Origin: Pristionchus mayeri
Taxonomy: Eukaryota; Nematoda; Chromadorea; Rhabditida; Neodiplogasteridae
NCBI GenBank assembly: GCA_036245805.1
Contig: BTRK01000005.1
Coordinates: 33,771,469-33,835,468, forward strand
Reading direction: 5' to 3'
DNA length: 64,000 bases
How positions within the stretch are numbered: position 1 is the first letter of the stretch; the number at the start of each line of letters is the position of its first letter. A model generated the notes under the pieces. That model was given only the letters and a program-made list of their open reading frames with translations. It was not told the DNA's origin and ran no database searches. Below, piece after piece: positions 33,301 through 43,629 of the stretch. The position numbers and the translations under genes are program-made.

Positions 33301-36300
33301 ATTTTCCCCATCAGCATGACGATGGATGTCACATCTTGCATCGAGGACCCTTAAATTGTGTTCTTCATCCGAAAATCAATAAAGAAATCGAATAATGGGA
33401 AATAGCACGACAAATTAATTCACACCACTCAAGTCAAATCAACGGTATAACTGATAAAATATCGAATCAGTCTATTTCAGGATAATAAATGTTGAATATT
33501 TGTGTTCATACCACAATAATCCGCCAATCCAATTTGATGCTTTATTGTTATGACCGCAGCTACTGATAATTCCTCCGCTGTTATGATCGGCTTCGAATTC
33601 GAAGAGAGTACGGAAGCAACCAGAAGCCACCAGATCTATTAAGAAGAAGAATTGGTCTTTATATATATATATATTTATGCTATTTCGTACGAAATAACGT
33701 GAGATAACATTAAAAATAGAACAGGAAAATGAATGACGATGAGAATCACTGGTTAATGACAGGATAAAAGGGTCATGGAGTCAGGAGGACCTATTCAGGG
33801 GAACTGGTTTCATTCTCGGTGTTTACTAAAAGCCTTGCCGCTCTTGGAAAGAAGCTATTGTGACTGTAGTTATGATTCGATCCAGGGTTGTTGAAGTTCA
33901 TGCCGTTTCGCGTGTAGTAAATTTTGAAATAATGTTGTTTTCGGTTGGATATACTATATTTGCCTCGTATGAGATTTGTGGCTACTCTTACATCAATCGT
34001 TATTCTACGCTTCTCTAGGGACTCAATGCCTAGTTTCTTATTGCGGTCGAAAGCGGTAGGCATATTTTCCCAAGTATGATCAAAACAGCGCATAAATAAG
34101 CGTCGCGTGAAGTAGTTTTGTACCTTTTCGAGTTTTACACTGAATAATCAGAAAACATCAGAAAATCTTACAACTTTTTTATCACTTTAACACACTTTGA
34201 TTACTCTAACGACGACTAACCCTTTTCATCGATACTTTCCATTAGGTTCTCTCCTCTTATCATTGATATACGGCCTTCTTCCAATCGACTGAATTTCATC
34301 GTGTATTATTATCATCAAAATAATAAATAGTATCAATATAGGGACCACCAGCATAGTGAAAAATGCAATTTCCTTTAGATAGAGGTAGAGCAAGTGGTTC
34401 TTAATAGCCGTCCAATCTGATTTAATAGACGTTTAGTAGTCCACCAATTCAAACTTTTCTGAGAAAATTGGAACGATCATCCAGTGCCTGTGTCTACTAT
34501 AGCTCGCGGAACTTAATTATTCGCGGAACGCGAAAATATTTCGTACATAAAGCGCTCCCTTGATTGCAGCTGTGACGAGCCGCGGATTTTCTAAGTTTCC
34601 ATCGATTGTGGACCACTTCGGCCATAACATATAAAAAAATTGGAGCTTTTGTCCGGTGCCCGCGTTTTTTACATGATATTTAAGGTCCAAGACACGTGTG
34701 AGCTTTGTCATTGTATAACAAACGGGGGCACTGGAGAAAAGGTCCAATTTTTGGATATGTCATGGTGGTACCACCCCACTATTGATGTAGAATAGATTAC
34801 TCGCGAACAAAAAATGTTTCTACACATTAGTGAAATCCAATGAAATCGTTTTTGAACCAGTTACATGCAATTAGCGAAATACTTGGTGGTCCCTAGTATC
34901 AATAAAGAAAAATTTCCAATATTCCAGAAAAATTTTGCAATAAATTGGTAAGAATTCTAACAGCCTTATTATAAGTAAAGAAATATGATTATTAGGAATG
35001 ACAAAAATTGATACTGTTTTTCGGGATCCGAATGTTTCTCCAAAGAGAAATTCTTGAGTAACTCTTCGCACACCGACTTGGTGGATAGAGAAAGCTGGAG
35101 ATACTCATTCGACATCTGAGGAGCAATACTCAATCGATGCGTGTAAGTGTTAAACTCGCCAAAAACTTCGTCCACCACGATCGGTCCCATTGAATTTCGT
35201 TGAAAAATCTCATCTAAGTATCAATATTAAAAGGGTTAATCAATAAGCATGAATGCGCATTTAATTTAGAAATAACTCTCTCGATATGATTCATGTAAAT
35301 TCATCTAAATAACCTGGAAAAATAGAGAAAAAAAAACAATAAACTTACATTGAGTTTGATGAATCGGAAGGAGTTGTGTTTATCGGCGAATAGAAGCTTC
35401 TCCTCGGGAGATAATTTATCCGTCTTACAGAGAATATCCTCCACTCGATCAATAACTGCCTTCAATAATCAAATTTATTCGAATTCTTTTTTAACAGAAT
35501 AATTTTAAAATGAACCTTGATATCGTATAGATTTCCGAGCACCAGAAGCGATTCCAACAGTCTCATGTCCTCTGCGAAGCTCATTCATCACGAACAATTT
35601 TAACCAACAAACCTTCGATTTCGAATATTGGATTGCATAGAATTTTGAGCATCACATGAAAGCCCTGAATCGAGATTTTATCCCCTTCTGATATTTATCG
35701 AATATTACCTCTCGATCAACACCCTTCAACTCGATTTCCTTCTTATTTCTCTCGGTGAAATTTCCATAGAACATGGCGTTAAATACGGGAGAATGGATAG
35801 CGAGAATCTGAAAATCATGTCTAGTAATCATTACAGAACGCATCCAATACATGTTTGTTAGCATATAGTTTCTCTCCGTTGAGATTGAATACTATATCGT
35901 GACGGGGATCATCTGGATCAGTGAAGTCGATAGTACTACAAGAGGTAGCATTATTGTATTATATTATAAGATAAGAACATATCTTTATCCACTTTTAAAT
36001 TTCACAGTTAAAAGAATTGAAAAATAACCTTATTCCAACAATGTTCGACAGAGTGAATCGAACTCCAATCGTGAACATGGCCTCATGTCCCTCAAGTAAG
36101 AATCCCTAAAAGAAGTAATTTTATTGGATCATTGGAAAAAGTTATGACCTTATCTCTGTTGGAGAGGTCGTCACAACGAATGAATTCATCGATGCCACAT
36201 CTTGTATTTCCGTTGTGAAGTGTAGAATTGATCTAAAATGTAAACATTCAATTAAATTAGTAATTGAAATGGTTAAGGGTACAAATATATGGTAAGCGGT

Positions 36301-37750
36301 CAAAAGACAGTAATATAAAATGACAAAGTGATACATACATTTGTGTTCACTACAATCGTGCAATTAAAATTATTGTAAAACACAAACCTCGCGTTCTCGA
36401 TCTCCCTCTTCGCCTGTTCCAATCAGTTTGAATTGGGCAGAGACATCGGTACTCCAGGGACGAGTTTCGAAAGTGCGATGGACGAGGTACACTCCCACAT
36501 AGGGCGAATCGAACTTCTGCTGCAGGAAAAGCGTCCTGAGAAAACAAATTCGTATATTTTGTGAAATACAAAGCAAAAGAAAATGCAAATAACTCCATAG
36601 TTGAACATGCATTTTAAAAAGTTTTCACTTCTACATCTTGCGAGAAATAACCACCGGGTTTAATGACACAGATATGTTTGAACAGGCGAATAAAGCCCGT
36701 CGACAGAGTTTCTGGAATTGAAGTACAATTATCTAAAAAGAAACATTAAATATTAGGGTGTTCCGAAAGTTCGTTCACTACTTTTTTGAAAATTTGTTTC
36801 TCAAATGCCATTAATCTTATAAAGTAGTAGTAGGCGGCGCTGGGTAGGGCATCTGCTGTTTTACAATTTGCATACTTCAGGGTCCGACATCCTTGAGTTT
36901 TCGCAAAAATAAATGAATTAATCCTGATCTCAATAGAATCTCCCCATTTCCAGCTCTTTGATATGAAGAGATATAAATCAGATTATCGACTCCTGTGAGT
37001 GGGTAGTTGATTGTAAGCAAATTGCGCATCATCCCGATCCCCCATATCACATTACAGGACCACTACGAAACTCGTAATTTTCCAGACATTATTTTAAAAA
37101 GTTGCGAATTTCATTTTAATCACGGTTCTAAACGATTGCTAGTAAATACAAACTAAGAAAAAATATTTTTTGAGCGACTTACGCTTCGAATAAAGATTAT
37201 ATATTTTAATAATTTTAAAAATCGACCTCCGAAAATCGAATGAAAATTGAAAGTTTTGCTCTATTTTAGATACCGCTAAAGATAGCTGTTTACTGAATTT
37301 TTAAAAAATAACCGTACATCCATCTCCTTCTTGAGTTTCTACATGGGTCTCATGCAATAACCTCAAATTGAGTTAGAATTTTTTAAACGGCATGACCAAA
37401 AATCGACTTTTCAGCGTATTTTACCGTAATGAGATACTGTTTCCACTACCTGATAGCGGAATAATATAGTATACACGCACATACAATAAATACAAAACAG
37501 TATATGATATGGATCATTATAGTTCGAAAGAGAAAAAATAATGAAAAATAGTGAACGAACTTTCGGAACACCCTAATACGTTATGCATTTTGAAAAAAAC
37601 TGTAACTCTGCCTGTCTGAACAACTAGATCTCGCTGAATTGCCTCGTCAAATATTACTTTACTTTTTTAACAGCAAGAAAAGTAAAATAACGAACCTGCT
37701 TTAGATTTAAACAGCTTTTCTCCCTTTATCTTCTTCCTCGGAGGAGGCAT
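30332..37750 (-). CDS. MATH-BTB gene B: two MATH-BTB modules in one gene, 24 exons
   Basis: Start at 37750 (MPPPRKKIKGEK), stop at 30332, about 720 aa. Module 1 exons: 37696-37750, about 36635-36711, 36388-36535, 36149-36232, 36029-36105, 35851-35935, 35709-35807, 35613-35664, 35516-35571, 35349-35459, 35160-35213, 35015-35115. MATH: FETRPWSTDVSAQFKLIG; BTB: ILAIHSPVFNAMFYGNFTER. Module 2: 34221-34288, 33512-33635, 33220-33349, 32970-33104, 32752-32894, 31283-31373, 31124-31219, 30999-31053, 30847-30896, about 30698-30800, 30555-30623, 30332-30427. MATH-like: NRYLLSFMLVVNEDQ; BTB: YLSTVSTVFRTLFDDNSSD, DCIEFLRWIYPSDV. Linker exons of 101 and 68 nt equal those of gene A in length and phase, which argues for one fused gene. 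Anomaly: exon 2 has no donor giving the phase exon 3 needs (TAA soon after GATGTAGAAGTG), so a mutation or an unseen microexon exists there. The family role is CUL3 adaptor. Confidence 0.7.
31412..32675. mobile_element. Degenerate 1.26-kb terminal-inverted-repeat element in gene B intron
   Basis: CAGGCTGTAACATAAGTTTT at the left pairs with AAAACTTATGTTACAACCT at the right end. Length and terminal repeats resemble Tc1/mariner elements, but no transposase motif could be read in any frame. It fills most of the intron 31374-32751. Confidence 0.6.
36753..37576. mobile_element. Non-autonomous mariner-like element in intron 1 of gene B
   Basis: It begins TTAGGGTGTTCCGAAAGTTC and ends GAACTTTCGGAACACCCTAA, flanked by TA on both sides (36751-36752, 37577-37578). 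824 bp, no transposase frame. It shares interior sequence (TCCTGTGAGT, CTCTTTGATATGAAGAGA-like) with the element at 42237-43056 in opposite orientation. The termini resemble the transposase-bearing mariner at 46433-47313. Confidence 0.85.
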
Positions 37751-38408
37751 TTCACAGTGCACTAAAAAGTGGTTATAACAGTGTTCCGCGTTGCTCGTCT
37801 CGGCAATTCATGCAATTTGTATGCTTCTAATTTTCCCTGTAACATCTTTTTATATCTTCTACTCTACGATAAATAATAATTAAAAGGAATATGGTGATGA
37901 TGGGAACTCCATTCGAATACTTCTCCCTAAAACTTCATTCATATTTGAAATAACATGCATTTTCTCTTCTGATTCCTTTCATAATTCTATTGTATCATAG
38001 TTAAGATCCTCTTGTGCCTCATAAAACCTGTGTATCTATAAACCTGTGTTTCATAACTTTATCGATCAATAGATCCTTACCCTTTCATTCATTGCCTAGT
38101 CATAATACAATACAACGCAATCAAAGCAACCGTAAATCCCCAACCCATAAACCAGACAAGTAGATAGTATGCTTCCGACGTCTGATTGGCCTTTACGTTC
38201 CACCGTATTACTCTCTCTTCCCTCCCTCCTCATTCCCTCTGGCCGCCCTCTTCATCCCTGACCTCTCCTTTATTACTTCTTTAGCTCCGCCCATCCGTTC
38301 TCATCTCTCGATTCGATTATCCTCACTAGTCATCCCTCACCTCATTCCATCTCCAGACTCAGCTCCGAGTCACTCTTCTCTCCACTTCTCTCTTTTCTTC
38401 CATCATCC
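37751..38408. promoter_or_regulatory. Shared upstream region of gene B (minus) and AP-2 locus (plus)
   Basis: About 660 bp separate the divergent starts. The last 250 bp before the AP-2 start are CT-rich (TCTCTCTTCCCTCCCTCC). No specific promoter element can be named. Confidence 0.4.
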
Positions 38409-40579
38409 ATGGATCCGTACTCCCCCCTCCATCCCTGGCCTAATCCTGATTCCTTCTCCGTATGGCCTCACGGTGAGTCCCACTTTCCTCTTTGATTCTC
38501 CTAATCTCGTTCCCTTAAGCTCCCTTCATCCTCTACCCGGCTGTCCCTGCTACTGGCGAGTTCCTGCAGCCCCTGCAGCAGTCTCAGCAGGAGGAGGAGC
38601 AGCCGCAACTCCACGAAATTATGCCCACGACGACGCTGACCAATCTACAGTCAGTCTCGTTCTTCAACTACCCCGCGCCCATCCAAGAGGTTAGTTCCCC
38701 TCCCTACCGTATTCTACCGTAACCTCTTATCTCAGAATGGACCTCAGCCCACTGCTCCCTCTCCCTCTTCTTCCGACAGCTCCTATGGTCACTTGTCCTG
38801 CGTGATCCCGCCCCAGCAGCCCGACAACGTCAATGAGGTCAGTATACATTCGCCGGTGATAAGACATTTCGACAAAACGAAATTAAAAAATTACATTTCG
38901 AAAACGGACATTTCGAAAAATTCCCTTCGAAAAAGGACATTTTGGAAAATTGGGAGCGCGCACATGCTTTTTAACGCTATTTTAACACGATTAAATTATT
39001 GCTCTGCCTTTTATATTTTCAATTATGTTACAAATCGTATAGAAGAACCTGAAACTACAAAGGAAATTAATAGAAATAATATTTTAGGAGATTTTTTCGA
39101 AAAGTCCTTTGTCGAAGTGGATTTTTCGAAATGTCCGTTTTCGAAACGGTATTTTTCAATTTCATTTTGTCGATGTGTCTTATCACCCATTCGCCCACCA
39201 ATCTATCCATCTCCTAACCCCACTCTTTACAGGCTTTGCTCACTCCTCCCTGGGAAGAAAATGAGATGCCCAGTTGTGCCTTCGCTACTGCAGGAGGACC
39301 TCCTCCCACTCAGAATGGTGATGAAGCCCCGCCCCCTCCCAAAGAGGCATTAGTCCCTCCCTCTGAGACGGAGGAGAACAAAGAGGAGGGAGATGAGAAG
39401 AGTGGACAAAAGAGGAAGAGAACTGAAGAAGATTATGAGGATGATCGGAATGTGAAGAAGGTACAATTACTACACTTGTTTAGCCAATAGATAATCACTC
39501 TCTCTCTTCAGGAACGACCTCCCTCTCCATCCTCCCTGGTCTCCTACCGTCCGCCCTCTGTGAAGACAGATGATTTTTTCTGCGACGTGAGTGCCCCATC
39601 TTCTTGCCCCATTTTTCTCTCACTTTCTTTCCCTCTCTCTCTCTCTATCTCTCTTTCTCGCTCTCTTCCCTCCCCTCTCTCTCCCCACTCATCCCTCACC
39701 TCCTCAGGTCACTGGTCGTCTGTGTGTCGTAGGAGCAATCAAAACGCACAAAGTCACCATCAACGAGATCAATCGTCGCACTGGTCTCCCTGAGGGTATC
39801 ACCAGGAGTCTCGTCGGACCCCTGCTCAGAAGGTACCACATTACCCATCTGGCTCATCTACTACCGTATCCCATGTCAGCCCATCAATTAATCCTTTCAG
39901 AGGCAAGGTCTCCAAGTGTGGGGACGAGTTGCAAGCGATAATGGAGGATCACGGACTCAGTGCGAAAAGCAAAATCGTAGTCAATCGCAAGCGCTTTCCT
40001 CTGACCACCCTCAGCGCCCTCCTCGAAGGTACTTTCAACAACTTCTCGTTCTACAGTACCCCCACCGTAACCTTTCTTCGTTTGCAGGAGAGGCGATTCA
40101 TCTTTCGGCTGACCACGCGGAGATCATTCGCTCCAGTTTCCCCACAATGGCCCTGGCGAGAATCGTTGTGAGCAACATCGAGTCCCCGACCGAATTGCAT
40201 AGGGACTCACAGGAAGTGAAGTTGGCCAGGTTAGTGCACCCCTCTAGTGCATTACTGTAGTGTACATCTATGCGCACTAACATACATGCTCCCTGCAAAC
40301 CGACGAATTTCCTTGCGAGTGAAACAAACAGCCCCCATAGCTAATTCGCATCTCCCGAAAAGAAGGGAGATTACGATAGGGATACTGTAGCACGATAAAT
40401 GTGGTCTCTCTTCGCCAATAAATGGTCTCTCTTGCAGGCAGGCAGTGGATGAGTGGATGGAGTTGCTTCATCGATGGACGGGACGTGGATGGGAGGAGAA
40501 TGCCGAGGAAATCTGCACTTCTCCCCTAGGAGAATTCGCCCTGAAGACGCACTCGTTCGGAGTGGAGGAAATGCTGTAG
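38409..40579 (+). CDS. AP-2 family transcription factor, first AP-2 domain (391 aa to TAG)
   Basis: Exons 38409-38472, 38520-38689, 38736-38837, 39233-39460, 39512-39586, 39708-39832, 39901-40028, 40088-40229 and 40438-40579 join in one frame, 1176 bp. The N-terminus (MDPYSPLHPWPNPDSF) is Pro/Gln/Ser-rich like an AP-2 activation region, followed by an acidic and basic stretch (SGQKRKRTEEDYEDD). The AP-2 domain starts about residue 230: FFCDVTGRLCVVG, HKVTINEINRRTGLPEGI, SLVGPLLRR, then SKIVVNRKRFPLTTLSALLE and GEAIHLSADHAE, the basic and helix-span-helix parts that bind GC-rich DNA as dimers. The frame meets TAG at 40577 after HSFGVEEML. In AP-2 proteins this point lies within the dimerisation region, and the codons after TAG continue the homology. 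An 8-bp-TSD element sits in intron 3. Short introns carry TACCGTA-type words. Confidence 0.85.
38855..39187. mobile_element. GGTGATAAGACA terminal-inverted-repeat element, copy 2
   Basis: It begins GGTGATAAGACATTTCG and ends TGTCTTATCACC, with a perfect 8-bp duplication CATTCGCC (38847-38854 and 39188-39195). Arms consist of tandem TTTCGAAAACGGACA-like units. 333 bp, AT-rich centre, no frame of its own. It sits in intron 3 of the AP-2 gene and creates a false long ORF across the exon 3 boundary. Confidence 0.9.
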
Positions 40580-41846
40580 ATGGCATCGCTCCTCTCTCAA
40601 TTCTTTGCAACTCTCGATGAAGAAATGAGTGCCCAAATGGACAGAGTGAGAAAAGCGTCCGGTGGAGATCCCACAGTCTTCTTCTACCCAATGGTTCGTC
40701 ACCGTACTCTTTCATTCCCTTGATGCTCCATTCCTTCACATCAGCTCTAATAGTTCTTCTTACAGTATCCTCCTTCAACGGTGATGCCCGAGATCCCGAA
40801 GGGTAGTCTGTACGTGCCTGATGCGGCGGAGGACGCAATGGGATCGGGCTCCTTCTATGAGGTACGACACCCTTCCTCCCCACTCTCCTCATCTACAGTA
40901 CCCCTCTCCTGCGTCCGCTACCGTATCCATATTGCAGATTTCGGGTCGTCTCTCACTGAACAACAGGAAGTACAACATGACAGTAGCCGAGATCTACCGT
41001 CGCATCCGAGCACCCGAATCCTTCAATATCTCTCTCCTCGGCAGTCTCTGTAGAAAGTGAGCGATACCGTAATCCCCACCAGTTCTAATTACCGTAATCT
41101 CAGAGTAATGGATGATTGTTTCAGGGGCAAGACAGAAGCCAGCGTTGAGGAGCTGAAGAAGGCTCAAGCTTACAACGACATCGATCTGCAAGCGGGTAGA
41201 AGGAAAAGTTCCCCGGTTACTCTCTTCACTGCTCTGGCCGAGGGTAAGCATTCACTCCCTACTCCACATCCTCATTCCAATTCGTTACCGTAACCCATTC
41301 CCATCCACTACCGTAACCCTCTCTTCTCTTTCAGGCGAAGCTCTGGAATTGGCGAAAGATGTGGACGAGGAGATCACTGCACTCTTCCCCTTCCTTGACA
41401 TTGCACAATCACTCGCCCGTCCTCCCACTCCTCTATCTCAGAGCCAGAGAGTCTACCGTTGATCCGCATACACCTCTGCCAGGTACCACCTCCATCCATG
41501 TACTGTACTCCTCCCTCGATGGCCTACCGTAATCAGCAACTTTCAGCCGTTTCGCGGGATCTCTGAAGAAGGCAGTGCTCGAAATGCAATTGCCCGTGTT
41601 CACTCGATACCCACACAAGCAGAACCCCCTTGCACATCTCATCCTCAACTACAGCAGTCTCACCCACGGATACGGACCTGATGCCGTGAGTGGTACATCA
41701 TTGATTAGGAAGGAAACCGTGGTAGATCATTCGGATACAGTAATCCAGGGAAGAAGTTACAGTACCCGTTCCAGGTTGTCTCATGGATGCGCAGCTTCAG
41801 GAAATTGTTCGCTATCATCGACAAGGAGATTGCAAAAATTGCATAG
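40580..41846 (+). CDS. Second AP-2 domain, in frame with the first; interrupted by TGA
   Basis: Exons 40580-40693, 40766-40861, 40938-41056, 41125-41243, 41335-41482, 41547-41685 and 41775-41846 sum to 807 bp in one frame. ATG 40580 follows the TAG at 40577-40579 directly. The first 38 codons (ASLLSQFFATLDEEMSAQMD) look like the last dimerisation helix of the first AP-2 domain. A linker (VMPEIPKGSLYVPDAAED) leads to a second AP-2 domain: YEISGRLSLNNRKYNMTVAE, RRIRAPESFNISLLGSLCRK, GRRKSSPVTLFTALAEGEAL, then RFAGSLKKAVLEMQLPVF, LTHGYGPDA and a final helix to TAG 41846. A TGA at 41460-41462 (after SQRVYR) cuts the frame, though all splice phases downstream still fit. Either a fused two-domain gene recently hit by two stops, or two abutting genes each with a truncated dimerisation region. 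Confidence 0.7.
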
Positions 41847-42236
41847 AAGACGCCCACCCCTCCAGTATCAGGAATACGATAATCTCTCTTCCAACCCCGT
41901 ATGAAACCTGACCCGTGTTGTTCCCATTTCCATTCCAGACCCGGTGTAATGAACCCGGAATATTAATTGTCTACTAATATTTCTCTAAACAAATTGTTAC
42001 AATAATATTTTAAACCCAAGCTGAAATTAATCATTAGTCCAGCCCTATTCAATTTATTGTCCATCCACCCATATATTATTTCTAATCATACGTCAACAAT
42101 GTTGGTTTGCAAAGTACTTCCTGATTACATGAATTATCAATTGATTGAATAAATCTCAAAGATCTGAAAGATGTCGTAACCTGGGAATACAGCATACCTT
42201 CCTGCTTCGAATTGTTTCGAACTCTTCCGCAAGGTA
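41847..42236. other. Intergenic, AP-2 3' flank
   Basis: AT-rich DNA with no recognisable feature up to the mariner-like element. Confidence 0.4.
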
Positions 42237-43056
42237 TTAGGGTGTCCCGAAAGTTCGTGCACTATTTTTACTTATTTTTCCCTTTCGAACTATAATGCAC
42301 CATATCAAATAATGTTTTGTGTTTTGTACATGTGCAGGTTTACTAACAGATTCCGCTATCATACTCTGAAAACACTATCTAATTACGCTGAAATTACCTG
42401 AAAAGTCGATTTTCGGTCATGTCGTTTTAAAATTTCTAACACAAATTAAGACTATTGTGTGAGACCCGGATTGAAACCAATGAAGGAGATGGGTGTGCAG
42501 TTATTTTTAAAATAGTCACTCAACAGCTATCTTTAGTGATAGCTGAAGTAGTGCAAAACTTTCAACTTTCATTAATTTTAAAGATGTCGTTTTTTTAATT
42601 ATTAAATTTTGTAATCTTTCTTCGAACGACAAGCCACTCAAAAAATAATAGTTCTTAGTTTTAGTTTATTATCAATGTTTAGATCCTTGTTTGGAATGAA
42701 ATTCTCAACTTTTTAAAATTTTGTGTGGAAAATCACGAGTTTCGTTAAAATTCTGCAATGCAATATGGGGCAGCGGGATGTTGGGAAGCCTGCTTAGAAT
42801 GAACTACTAACTCACAGGAGCGGATAATCTGGTTTATATCTCTTCAGATGAGAGAACTGGAAATGGGGTATTTCTATATAGATCAGGATTTATTATATTT
42901 TTTTTGCGAAAACGCAAGGATTTCAAGCCCTGAAGTATGTAAACGGAAGAACAGTGGATGCCCTATCCAGCGCCGATTACTACCCCCTTACAAGTTTGGT
43001 AACATTTGAAAAACATATTTTCAAAAAGTAGTGCACGAACTTTCGGGACACCCTAA
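42237..43056. mobile_element. Non-autonomous mariner-like element, second copy
   Basis: It begins TTAGGGTGTCCCGAAAGTTC and ends GAACTTTCGGGACACCCTAA, flanked by TA (42235-42236, 43057-43058). 820 bp, in the opposite orientation to 36753-37576 by shared interior sequence. No transposase. Confidence 0.85.
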
Positions 43057-43352
43057 TAAAATATTGCTATTGCGCTTATTTTGGATTGATGAGACACACA
43101 GATAATTATTTTAATGCTCGAAAACACAGTCACAAGCACATGTGCAGTACGCATTACGTACCCATAAAATGGGAATAGAAATTTGATCGCTTCAACAGTA
43201 CATTCGATACTTCTCACGCTGTCAACGTTAGATCAGTCAGAGATAGTCTCAATAAGGGAATGCGTTTATCGAATATTCAAAATAGAAAAATTACTAGGCA
43301 GAAAGGTGATGAAGATAACAAATTAAGACAAGTTCATATCACAACCAGGCAC

Positions 43353-43566
43353 TTTCCTAGAAGCCTACCAAGCCCCGCCCCCTCTACCCCCTTCTCATTA
43401 TACAATTGATTAACACCTACATTAGACTGCTTAGGCTTTGAATAATGTTGCTTAGAGTTTAGCTTAGGCTGCTCAGGCTCGGATTTCGGTTGCATAAGAC
43501 AAGGTGCTATACCACGCCCTCAAGGGGTGGGGCCAAGAGGGCGGGGCTTGGTAGGCTTCTAGGAAA
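43353..43566. repeat. Small terminal-inverted-repeat element
   Basis: TTTCCTAGAAGCCTACCAAG at the left pairs with CTTGGTAGGCTTCTAGGAAA at the right; the GC-rich inner arms AGCCCCGCCCCCT/AGGGCGGGGCT also pair. About 214 bp, just past the 3' end of gene C. Confidence 0.8.
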
Positions 43567-43629
43567 ATTCCCACAATCAAAAGAGAATAAATTTGCTTTC
43601 TATAGAGCTACTTTTTCATCAATCGTAAT

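Noticed and set aside
38793..39353. 186-codon plus-strand ORF
   Set aside because: It is a chance fusion of AP-2 exon 3, the inserted TIR element and exon 4 in a wrong frame; splice sites and phase show otherwise.
41424..41446. 23-nt intron that would bypass the TGA at 41460
   Set aside because: GTCCTCC...CTCAG is far shorter than any other intron here (40 nt or more) and removing it changes the downstream frame away from AP-2 homology.
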